Below the pieces are notes generated by a model. It had not been told where the DNA came from, did not search any database, and saw nothing but the letters and a program-made list of their open reading frames with translations. A stretch of DNA of 64,000 nucleotides from Caprella mutica (Eukaryota > Arthropoda > Malacostraca > Amphipoda > Caprellidae), in assembly GCA_947561585.1 (NCBI GenBank), contig CANNZV010002522.1, forward strand, positions 43,634-107,633, written 5' to 3'. Below are positions 10,982 through 20,180 of this stretch, piece after piece (position 1 is the stretch's first letter; each line of letters begins with the position of its first letter). A program made the translations under genes and the position numbers.

Positions 10982-12098
10982 GGGTTTAGGACATTTCGTC
11001 CACGGACAATTCGTCCACGGACATTTCGTCCAACGGACAATTCGTCCTCGGACATTTCGTCCACGAATTGCCTAATTTTGTATTTTAAAGTGTATATGGG
11101 ATATATTTCACAATATTTTTCACTATTACATTAAAAGGCATGTATAAATACATAATAATATTAGGTATAGTGATTTATTCCGGACAATTCCATATGAACA
11201 CAAAAAAAATGTTTACCCTTCGATTAGTTATGAAATTAGACATGATAAACGGTTTGACTGTATATTTAAGTTATATATCTCCTTTAATATTTTGTATAAA
11301 TAATTAATGAGTTATGAGTATCCAAAATATGGAACTGAAATAACAGGGTGAAATGAAATAATTACAACAGGTAAACAATAATGATTATATATGGTTTTAT
11401 TATAAGTCCGAAAATATGGAACAGTACAATAGCATGGACGGTTTTACGTTTAAATAATTAAAGGCAACACTAGAAAATACCAATATCTATCTAATTCTTT
11501 TATAACATAATTCATTATCAATCACTTGTTAAGTAGTATATTATATACTTCTATCATGTATGAATTTTTATTCAATCACTGTTAAAAAATGTGTTATAAA
11601 AAAGTAATTTCTGTACCAATATTGCTTCTAATAACCTAATCTGAGTAATAATATTAATGTTTATTGTAGTTATTGTTATTATGTCCACTATTTTCTATGT
11701 TTATATACTCTAATAACTTCGAGACATGCCTCGCTATTATTACAGATTTTATAAGACATTGGAATAATGAAAGCGAGGCCTGCCTGTATATCATTAAAAG
11801 TTTTCAGTTATATTATTTTACTGTTGCCGGCCAGTAGGAGCAGGAGGAGAAGATTGCAATAAGAATTATGGCAAAGACCATGAATTTATAATAACCATCA
11901 ACAAATGGTGTTTTCTACTTTTATATTGCAAAAAATCAGTAAATAATGTTCAATATATATTATATACACATTATAAATATAATACAAAATAAAGCCATTC
12001 GTGGACGAATTGTCCGTGGACGAAATGTCCGTGGCCGAAATGTACGTTGGACGAAATGTCCGTAGACGAATTGTCCGTGGACGAAATGTCCGTGCATG
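10982..12098. mobile_element. Foldback-type element with GGACGAAATGTCC arrays (class D)
   Basis: The left array (10988-11068) has units GGACATTTCGTCC and GGACAATTCGTCC. The right array (11996-12096) has GGACGAATTGTCCGTGGACG and related units in the opposite orientation. The inner borders also match inversely (CCACGAATTGCC and CCATTCGTGG). The exact 9-bp direct repeat AGATTTTAC flanks the element. The interior of about 930 bp is very AT-rich, has no transposase-like frame, and carries the right end of a Tigger-like MITE (11614-11786). Confidence 0.75.
11614..11786 (+). mobile_element. Tigger/pogo-like MITE, right-end fragment
   Basis: The end AAAGCGAGGCCTGCCTG followed by TA is the inverted form of the CAGGCATACCCCGCTTT end at 17987. 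Upstream, TTGCTTCTAATAACCT and ATTTTCTATGT are shared with the interior of the 17987-18778 copy (about 18600-18700). I could not find the left end. Confidence 0.6.
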
Positions 12099-12107
12099 AG
12101 ATTTTAC
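12099..12107 (+). repeat. Putative 9-bp target-site duplication, right
   Basis: AGATTTTAC, identical to 10973-10981. Confidence 0.55.
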
Positions 12108-12245
12108 ATTTAGTTATGTCGTGAATTGCTGTTATTTTACAAATCAATGTTTTCTTTCATATAAACAACTAAATAATAGGTAACACGAATTTTAGTGAAG
12201 AAATATGTTTTTGAAATATATCGGCAATAATGGCAACGTTTCAGT

Positions 12246-12411
12246 AAATTGATAGAGGGTAAGTTCCAAGTTATCGGCCGATTCCACATTTTTGTCATAA
12301 GAAAAAATTATGCAATAATAATTTTTCATAACATTTATTACCTACATTTTCATTACATGATCGAAAGTTTGGAACGGTCCGATAAATCGGAACTTACCCT
12401 ATTTATCAATT
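12246..12411. mobile_element. Small MITE, well-preserved family member
   Basis: The left end AGGGTAAGTTCCAAGTTATC, then GATTCCACATTTTTG, is matched inversely by ATCGGAACTTACCCT at the right end, preceded by GATCGAAAGTTTGGAACGG. The terminal match extends outward into AATTGATA on the left and TATCAATT on the right. About 166 bp; the frame at 12249-12473 is incidental. Confidence 0.8.
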
Positions 12412-13448
12412 ATTATGTTGATAGGAACATAATAAGTGTGGTAACCAATTTCTTTTGTATTCAAGTAACATGATTATAACTAGAAGCGTTTTTACAAATG
12501 CTGTATTCTCGTTTTTTTTTTTTACAATTTATTTTGCCATGACTATGGAACATGTATGGAAAAAGGTTATAAATATAATAATGATAATAATATTATTAAC
12601 TATAATAATTTTCCTGTGAGGAAAATAATTTTCCTGCTATGCCTATTGATGGTCTGCAGGTTACTCATTGGTTGTTTGACTTGCCAAGTTATTGCAGATG
12701 GAATGTGCTGCTAATGATTTGAATATGCTGCTACCTTGGAATTATTGGGAAAATGAGGAAACAACAGGCATTTGTGGTTTATCATCCTCCAAATATGATA
12801 TTTCATTATTATTTTCAAGTTAAGCCTAGTAACCTAGCCTTTAATAGTTTGCTCAGTAAACTCAATCCTCACTAAAACTGTTATAAAATCTACACAAATT
12901 GAATGTTCAATATTTTGTCTTTATAAAAACCTTCATTTAGTATTTACGTATCCATTGGCAAACGCCAATAAATAATTATTTATATAAAATTAAATAAACA
13001 AGCAAATATTGAAAAAAAATATTTCTTAGGTTTTCTAACTATTTGTGCTAAAGCCATTTCACCCATCCATCAATAAAACACTTATAGAACACTCACAAAA
13101 ATAAATATAACTTAATGACAATTTAAATGTGGATGGAGAAGGACTCAACAATAATAGAGATACCAGAGAGAAAAATTTATATTTAATATTTTTTTTCAAT
13201 ATACTAACTTACCGTTGTGTTCCAGTTTTTTTTTTTTTTTTGAGAAACCCTGTATACTTGAATACAATATAAATATCTCCTAATATATATATCTTGCCAT
13301 TTATCACCTTTGTTTTATATAATCGCTTGTAATTATGTTGAAAAGTAAAAGTCATGAAAAGACAGCTTCCAAATTGGTTTAAATTTTTTATTAATTAATA
13401 CGTTTTCATGAGGACTGGTTCGCCTGGACCAGTCACTTGGTTACTAGG
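12412..13448. other. Unassigned AT-rich sequence
   Basis: Contains homopolymers (T runs near 12513 and 13227) and a short hairpin at 13418-13440 (ACTGGT to ACCAGT). I see nothing that looks like coding sequence or a longer repeat. Confidence 0.35.
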
Positions 13449-13807
13449 TCTAAGGTAGCATCTGTTTTATTGCTAATGTTTAACATTTTCATCCATCCCC
13501 CACCCCATTTTTAACTATATTTTAGCCATACAATAACCGTTAATTACCTCCCACCACACTAAGGTAGCATCTGTTTTCTTGCTAATGTTTAACATTTTCA
13601 TCCATCCCCCACTCCATCTTTAACTATATTTTAGCCATACAATAACCGTTAATTACCTCCCACCACACTAAGGTAGCATCTGTTTTCTTGCTAATGTTTA
13701 AGCTTTTCATCCATCCCCCACCCCATCTTTTACTATATTTTAGCCATACAATCACCGTTAATTACCTCCCACCACCCTAAGGTAGCATCTGTTTTCTTGC
13801 TAATGTC
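13449..13807 (+). repeat. 109-bp tandem array, 3.3 units
   Basis: TAAGGTAGCATCTGTTTTCT recurs at 13451, 13560, 13669 and 13778, exactly 109 bp apart. The units are nearly identical, so the duplication looks recent. Confidence 0.9.
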
Positions 13808-14046
13808 TCTATTTTCTCGCTGCAGGAGAGTTTTCAGTTTCTGTTCATTAGGGCATTGAGTTACTATTCCTATTCTGTTGTCATCTTTCGATACACAAGA
13901 TGTTGTGAGTACTATAGAGCTTGTTGCTCACCAAAGGATTTAAGTTTTAAGAATGTGTATGAGAGGTCGGAAATATGTTTAGATTTTTAAGAAGTCGATT
14001 TGATATTTATAATCCCAATTGCTTTAGTTTGTCTCTCACTGTTCAT

Positions 14047-14197
14047 TTGAGTTTTCGAGAAGTTTCACGTTTCCGATCGTATAGGAAAAATGTACAATTA
14101 ATTAATTGAAGACAATCGTCAACAATTATGAGTATTTTATAATATTTCATACATGATTGAAAACGTGAAACCGTCCGATAACTCAGAACTTACCTTA
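14047..14197. mobile_element. Small MITE of the GTTCCACATTTTCGATCAT family
   Basis: The left end has GAGTTTTCGAGAAGTTTCAC then GTTTCCGATCGTATAGG. The right end has ATGATTGAAAACGTGAAACC then GTCCGATAACTCAGAACTTA. It abuts the inverted-repeat element starting at 14210. Confidence 0.7.
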
Positions 14198-14398
14198 TAT
14201 TTATATTGTAGAGAGAAAGTCATAATAGACCACCAAAGTGAAGCAGTTGGGTTCCTTTTTAGAAGATCGGCGAAATATCCCTATGTTATCCGTACGGGGA
14301 GAAAAATTAGTTGGCAGAACATCCATGACAGCTGACTATTTACTTACTCTTGCAAAATTTGACGTCAATATTTTGCTACTTAATATCTAAACGCTTTC

Positions 14399-14784
14399 AG
14401 GGTAATGCTAATTGTAGTCAAGGACAGACAAGGCGTCGTTTAACGAAGCCATTGTAGTTTATAACTGATTTAACATAAAATATATGTATATCGGGTGGCG
14501 TGCCGCCCCCGAACCCCCCTGCCAGGTCATTAAATAATCATGAAGTGTGCAATACAACAAACTAGCTGTTACAAAAAACTACTTTAAATTATGAAATCAA
14601 ATGAGGGATTAAGTCATTTCAGTCCATTTTAACTCACTAACATGGTCCTTGCCTGTCCTTGTATGTACGCCCCTAACAAACATATGACCCTTAATTCGTC
14701 AATTATCCACATTTAAGTCATTTCAGTCCATTATTAATCACTAACATCGACCTTGTCTGTCCTTGACTACAATTAGTGCGACCG
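14399..14784. mobile_element. MITE inserted in the left arm of the inverted-repeat element
   Basis: The ends GGTAATGCTAATTGTAGTC then AAGGACAGACAAGG, and the inverted CCTTGTCTGTCCTTGACTAC then AATTAGTGCGACC, form terminal inverted repeats of about 35 bp. Inside, AAGTCATTTCAGTCCATT is followed twice by CACTAACAT and CCTTG(C/T)CTGTCCTTG, an internal tandem duplication. The dispersed repeat copy at 14490-14590 is also within it. Confidence 0.7.
14490..14590 (+). repeat. Dispersed repeat, copy 2 (copy 1 at 1915-2020)
   Basis: Shares GGCGTGCCGCCC, TCATTAAATAATCATGAAGT and ACAAAAAACTAC with copy 1, and lies within the 14399-14784 MITE. The 1.9-kb copy may therefore be a relic of the same MITE family. 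Confidence 0.55.
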
Positions 14785-15700
14785 GCATTCATTGCTACAA
14801 ATTTCATTGAAATGTGTATTTAAACAAAAAGTTATGAGGAATTTAATTAGAAATAACGTCAATTAAGAGACAAATCCGTCAATTAGATAATCCCACAACA
14901 TCTTCTTACGCGAGGAATTTGAAAGATTTGTTACCTTATAAAATCAAATTCTCTCAGTTTTGGGAGTATAACTTATAATTGAAGAAATTTATTTATTTTA
15001 TACCATTTCTATCTTGAGATAGGATTCTGAAACCTAACTAGTTACGGGGAACCTACCAATATAGCGTATAGACATGGGACTAGGTACGGTGAACCTACCT
15101 TTTTAACTCATAAAATATACCTAGTTAGGTAATTGAAATTTTGATAGTGATATTATCATATTATGAAACTAACTAATTATGATAATTAAGATAGTGATAT
15201 TATCGTATTATGAAACATAAACCTAATACTTATGTTTCAGAATTCTATCCTCTGATAGAAAGGGAATAAAATAATAATAATTTATTCTCCCAAACTGAGA
15301 GACTTTGATGTTATATAATATATAGGTAACCAATCTTTCAAATTTCTCTCGTAAGAAGATGTGCCGATTATATAATTGACAGTTCTGTCTCTTGATTGAC
15401 GTTATTTCTAATTTATCATAACATTTTTATTTAAATACACATTTCAATGAACTTTGTAGCAATGAATGTGTTTAAATATTAGGTATAGCGAAATATCAAC
15501 TTCAATTTTTCCAAGAGTAAGTAAATAGTCAGCTGTAACGGATGTTCTGCCACATAATTTTTCTCCCCGTACAAATAACATAGGAATATTTCACCGATAT
15601 TCTAAAAAGGAACCGAACTCACTTCACTTCGGTGGTCTATTGTATCGAAAATTATTCTCGCATGGCACCACCATAATTTTCTCTCATGGTATTGTAGAAA

Positions 15701-16643
15701 ATTTTACATCGGGAAATGTTAAACGATATTATTCATGCTGTTAAATATTCACTACTAGGTATATTCAATATTTTTTTTATGCAATAATAGAGTACTCCGA
15801 TGACTGATGTTAATCTATAGTATTATCAGCGTCAGTTTGAGAAGATGATTTCGTCCTTTCTTCTTTGTCTCTCACATCCATTTCTCTAAGTTAGAAGATG
15901 GCGGTACATGGCAATTATTTGATCTGCAGTACTTACGGGTGCCATTATTGGTGTAATTTATTGCTACTCTCGAGTGAAATTATGTACCATTTGCCCACTT
16001 CTAATTACCACTTTGAGGAAACTATTAATTTGCTACGTAACTTTTAGCCGAATAGAATGAGGGAAACTTTTACACTTCAGGGATGTGGTTCAGTTTTTTC
16101 GTGATAAATCAAAGAAATAAAAAAAGAGTGGTTCACATTGCAAAATTTGCTGGGAGATATATTAGGGCTAACTTTTAATGAAACAAAGTTCATCTTCTTG
16201 GCAAGAAAAAAAGATTTTGGATTATGGATGGGGGAAGACACTTTTCTTTTTGTTTAAGCATTTCAATTTTTGAAGAAAATATTATATATTAAAATTGAGA
16301 TGAACTCCTATATGCTTTGCAGCAATATTTTTATCAACTACATCGAAAATTGATCTAAAATTAGTCAACTGTTCATATGTATATTTAAATTCATTATATT
16401 CGCTATAACTAAAATAAAATGTAATAGTAATCTTGTTAAACACAATTAAAATAGTATAATTTCCAAGGACTTCATGACAATATATATTTCAATGACATCC
16501 AAAAGTAATTATCGTTATATTTAGTAAATTAGAAAACAATAATTTTTCATTTAAAACAAGAATATAGAAAATCGATCCTAGTCTATCGTAGAACATTTCT
16601 GAAGATAACATCTGAATAATGTATCTGAATAATGTCTCCTTCA
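15701..16643. other. Unassigned AT-rich sequence
   Basis: No repeat, RNA gene or convincing frame is visible. Confidence 0.35.
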
Positions 16644-16803
16644 ATATGCCAACCAACCGTTGAATTTTCTTTTTATCGGGTAGATTGCCCCAAATCTGCC
16701 CTGCATTGCCGCTGCGTCAGTAGAACTGATTTGTGGCGAAGTACGATTCTACGATTTTCATCCGCTGCTGCGTGCGTAGTATAGCCTCCAGCTGGATCTA
16801 TAC

Positions 16804-17127
16804 TTAGTTATACGCGGCAACCTTTTGGGGCATGGATTGTTTATAGGGGGTGCATGAGATGTCTGTTGTTCATAAGTTCGGTTCTTGCTATTAATATCAT
16901 GCAGAATATACATAAAGTACATTTTCCTCAAAATGTTGCGATATGAGGTAGATATAAAAGTATACGAATTTTTTGATATAAACACTTAATTATCATTGTG
17001 GCTTTCGATAATTTTTTTATATCTTTGAGTGTGTGTTTTCTCGTTTTGTGTGCGTTTAACTTTTATTCCTTCTGTCCTATATTCTAACACTGAATAGAAA
17101 GAAAAAGGGTGCTTCCATTATATAAAC
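16804..17127 (+). mobile_element. Degenerate partial copy of the hAT-like element
   Basis: 16813-16895 (GCGGCAACC..., GGATTGTTTATAGGGGGTGC, CATAAGTTCGGTTCTTGCT) matches the interior of the element at 17128-17351. It joins the host repeat right after ATCTATAC, which resembles the ATCTACAA at the far side. An older hAT copy with a younger copy beside or inside it would explain this. The rest, to 17127, is unassigned AT-rich sequence. Confidence 0.45.
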
Positions 17128-17351
17128 CAGTGGTTCTTAAAGTGGGGTGCGCGGCCCCCTTTGTGGTCTGGATTGTTTATAAGGGGTGCCTGGAATGGCT
17201 GTTTTATATATCACTTATAAGTTCGGTTCTTGCTGTTAAAACCAAATACATTATAATTGTAGCTTTTCCATTTATTTTAATGCATTACAATGCCCAGGGG
17301 GTGCCTGAGAAAAGCAAGGGTAGTGCGAGATAAATACTTTAAGAACCACTG
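17128..17351 (+). mobile_element. hAT-type non-autonomous element (224 bp)
   Basis: The perfect 16-bp terminal inverted repeats are CAGTGGTTCTTAAAGT and ACTTTAAGAACCACTG. CAGTGGTTCT ends and 8-bp targets of the form nTnnnnAn are typical of hAT elements. The flanks are ATATAAAC (17120-17127) and ATCTACAA (17352-17359); the second fits the target rule well, and the pair matches at 5 of 8 positions. No transposase frame is present. Confidence 0.8.
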
Positions 17352-17540
17352 ATCTACAATGATATCAAAAGAATCTCTCAGATCTGTTGTCTACGTATCA
17401 CTTGAAAAATATGGGAAAAAATGTAAAACACAACTTTGGATTTCACATAAGATGTAAAAATTTGGGATTAATTTTAAAATATATTATTAATTAAATTATT
17501 CAATTATTTATTCTTAAATCAAATTAGATATATAGTAAAT

Positions 17541-17715
17541 TCCGAATTGTTGGACGGCTCCACATTTTCGATCATGTAAAAATTATATATTATATAACTA
17601 TTTTATATAATTTAAAAAATTAGTATCCAGTTAAAATTCGTATCCGTGAAACTAGCAGGTTTCATATGTACTAATTAAAATAACGTGGTAAGTACTAATT
17701 ATTATTAAAAAGATT
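17541..17715 (+). mobile_element. Small MITE, left-end fragment
   Basis: TTCCGAATTGTTGGACGG then CTCCACATTTTCGATCATGT is the left end of the small MITE family. Downstream TTAGTATCC and CTAATTAAAATAACG match interior words of other members. The right end is missing. Confidence 0.55.
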
Positions 17716-17986
17716 CATACTCAACGAAATATTCATATTATCAGAGGTTATTTAAAATCAGCGTTGAAGGATTTTTTAGCTTCAAGATTTAGAATAGAAA
17801 GATAAAACCTGGACCTTACAATGAATTTTATAACCAATAATAATTGTATGTTGGATACCGTCTTTCTATTTAAGCTATCTATCCTATAGTTTATTAATAT
17901 TAATAAATCTATTAAAATTTGAGACAAAAATTAGAAAATTTGTTACTAGCTATATCTATTGCTGATTACATTAATTTTCTAAGATA

Positions 17987-18778
17987 CAGGCATACCCCGC
18001 TTTAGTTACCAAATCACGACTCAGTTTAGTTACCAAACGGTAACTAAAGCGAATAAAAGTAACAATGAATTTATAATTGTCACTCCTCGATTATATATCT
18101 CATTTTCTATGAGTTATAGAAAGAAAATTTGTTTTAAAGTTATTAGATTACTATGTAAATAGGCATATTAATAATAATATACAGTCTTTCATTGTTTGTG
18201 ACTGTGATGAAAAAGTTTAAAATTGTGCATTTATTAAATGTTTTAAAATCCATCCATAGCTTACTCTCACTCAGTATAGGGGAGTAATTAATAGATACTT
18301 AGATTTTTATAGTTATTGTGCTACATTTAACAAACCGCAATTGTATGCTCTATGAAATGTTTTAGGTAGTGGGGTACTAAGTTTAAAGTTATTGGTTGGT
18401 TCTACAATTTCGGACACGGAGAAAAGAAAATATTATAATTATTATTTAACCATCTATTCTAATTGGTATCATGGATACGATTTGAAATAAAAGTTAAGTA
18501 ATGATAATGATGATATAAAAATTTTCACTTGTTCGAAAATAGGGAACCGCGCTATAACACGGAACTAACCCTAAAAAAGGACATGTTGAATTTCTGAACC
18601 AATTGCTTCTAATAACCTCATTTGGATTATAACTTTGATGTTTTTTCAGTTTCCGTTAAATAATCACAAAAAATTTTCTCCGTTTTCTATGTCTACGAAC
18701 GGTTCTTATTTCGAAATCTGACTTGAAATAAGTACCACTTTTACTAAAGTGAGTTGTACTTAAAGCGAGGCTTGCCTT
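17987..18778 (+). mobile_element. Tigger/pogo-like MITE (about 790 bp)
   Basis: It starts CAGGCATACCCCGCTTTAGT after TA (17985-17986) and ends AAAGCGAGGCTTGCCTT. CAGGCATACC ends resemble Tigger-type pogo elements, which insert at TA. The sister composite copy near 27.8 kb has an uninterrupted AGAATATTTCTAC at this point, the empty site. The TA at the right border now reads CA. A small MITE lies inside (18375-18572). Confidence 0.8.
18375..18572. mobile_element. Small MITE nested in the Tigger-like MITE
   Basis: The left end has AAGTTATTGGTTGGTTCTAC then AATTTCGGACACGG. The right end has TTGTTCGAAAATAGGGAACC then ACACGGAACTAACCCT. The interior AATTGGTATCATGGATAC is a family hallmark, also seen near 45490 and 49695. 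Confidence 0.7.
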
Positions 18779-18845
18779 CAATTCTACTTTCTATATATCT
18801 GTAACAAAATCAATTTTTTTTCCTTCTCAAGTGCCTTCTTGTTTC

Positions 18846-19320
18846 CATGCGTGTCTTTTGTGTGTTCTCTATTCATATGCGCTACTTGTCGCTATGTGTG
18901 TTTCCTCTTTTTTGATCCTTTTTCATTTTGATACTAAGCGTGTCCTTTTTATGTTAAGTGTGTCATCTTAATCTTGTGTGTGTCTTCTCGATCTTAAGTG
19001 GACCCTCTTGATGAAAAGGATCTTAATTGTTAATCTTAAGTTTGTACTGTTGTTCCTAAGTGTGTATTGTTGATCCTAAGTATGTCCTTTTTATCCTAAG
19101 TATGTCCTTTTTATTTAAAGTGTGTCCTCTTAATCTTGTGTGTGTTTTCTCAATCTTAAGTGGATCCGCTTGATCAAGAGGATAAATTTAGGATCAAGAG
19201 GACACACAAAAGATTAAGAGGAAACACTTAGGATAAAAAGGACTAACTCAGAATAAAAATGACATCCTTATGATCAACAGTACACTCATAGGAACAACAG
19301 GACAAACTTAAGCATACAAT
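18846..19320. repeat. 20-bp tandem array with internal inversion
   Basis: Left of 19169 the units read GATCCTAAGTGTGTCCTTTT. Right of 19178 they read the complement, GGATCAAGAGGACACAC. The switch point is the palindrome CTTGATCAAG. Divergence is high on both arms. The same unit forms the array at 27430-27680. Confidence 0.8.
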
Positions 19321-19330
19321 TCTTCATTTT

Positions 19331-20029
19331 AGATAGCAAGGTCAAAGAGACGCTCGAAGTTCTTTAATGAAAGCCACCTTCAAATTCTCCCCAATAAGGA
19401 TTGTTCTTCTCCTTCTTTGGTAATTTATTCCGAAACTAATTATTTGGCTTCGTAACTTTAGCAATTACGTGAATTAATATTGCACTAAAAACTAATTAGT
19501 GATTTTATATCAAAACTTATGTAGAATACATTAAAAGATATCGAATACGTAGCTCCAACTTATTGCATACAAGTTTAGTCCGAATAATGAAAGTTCTACC
19601 GCTTATTGTACAATAATCCATATTGAAGAGGAATAAAATAGGCAAAGTTAACCCCAATTAGTGAACTTAAACAAAGTTCATTTTCTTTAACTTTTGAAAG
19701 TAAATCCACGATTAAGTAACCAATATCTTATACAGAGCTTATAACAGATCTCTTTGAATTACGTATAGCTATTTACGTGCAAGATATCGGACACTGAATG
19801 TAGTTTGTATAAACAATAGCGTTATTCTAACGTCGAAAATGATTACTAATGCCATTTTGTGTCTAAATTAGAGTGAATGAAGTATTGTTTCCTTGTATTA
19901 TCTTCCAGTTTCCTGCACTGACTTAATAACAATAAATGACTACTAGTGAGCGACCAAAACGCGTTGAATATTCAAAATAAGAGGCTAGAATTATTACCTT
20001 TTGGGATTGTATATTGGGGAGGATCAAAA
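19331..20029. other. Unassigned AT-rich sequence
   Basis: No repeat or coding signal seen. Confidence 0.35.
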
Positions 20030-20180
20030 CAGGGGGGGGGGGTATTTGGTATTTGGTATTTTTATACTGATAAAGCCCCTAACATCAATTTTGTGTTTTT
20101 CTTGTAGATGTTAAAGCCCTTAACATCAATTTTGTGTTTTCTCATAGATCTTGAGCCCCTAACATCAGTTTTGTGTTGGA
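20030..20180 (+). repeat. G tract and degenerate tandem repeat (three units)
   Basis: A run of about 10 G is followed by three TATTTGG-type words and three copies of AGCCCCTAACATCAATTTTG, spaced about 40-45 bp (20075, 20116 and 20154). Confidence 0.7.

Larger units (their letters stand above)
14210..15700. mobile_element. Large inverted-repeat (foldback-like) element interrupted by a MITE
   Basis: The left arm is 14210-14398 plus 14785-15034 and the right arm is 15231-15700 in the opposite orientation. Matching blocks include CAGCTGACTATTTACTTACT (left) with its complement near 15515, the ACATCTTCTTACG region near 14900 with CGTAAGAAGATGTG near 15355, and CTATCTTGAGATAGG with CCTCTGATAGAAA. 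The spacer (15035-15230) holds direct repeats of GATAGTGATATTATC. The right arm is continuous where the left arm has the insert at 14399-14784, so the insertion came later. Frames inside are short and unrecognised. Confidence 0.75.
16644..17446 (+). pseudogene. Coding-like repeat fragment (family at 36.1 and 36.8 kb), split by a hAT insertion
   Basis: 16644-16803 and 17360-17446 together align to the reverse complement of 36080-36360 and to 36800-36960. Shared words include ATATGC(C/T)AACCAA, CCGCTGCG, GATTTTCATCCGCTGCTGCG and CAGCTGGAT. In the minus-strand copy at 36.1 kb the corresponding frame is open for 93 codons with a conserved IFIRCC motif; here the frame is broken. The family is associated with decayed Tc1/mariner-type transposase sequence at 36 kb, so it is probably transposon-derived. 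Function unknown. Confidence 0.5.
17716..19330 (+). mobile_element. Composite element, copy 1, interrupted by a Tigger-like MITE
   Basis: 17716-17985 and 18781-19320 align, in the opposite orientation, to the continuous sequence 28165-27430. Matching words include TCAGCGTTGAAGG, CTATCCTATAGTTTATTAAT, TACTTTCTATATATCTGT and GCGC/GCGTTACTTGT. The right part is an array of a 20-bp unit whose orientation flips at 19169-19178. No ORF is visible. Confidence 0.75.
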
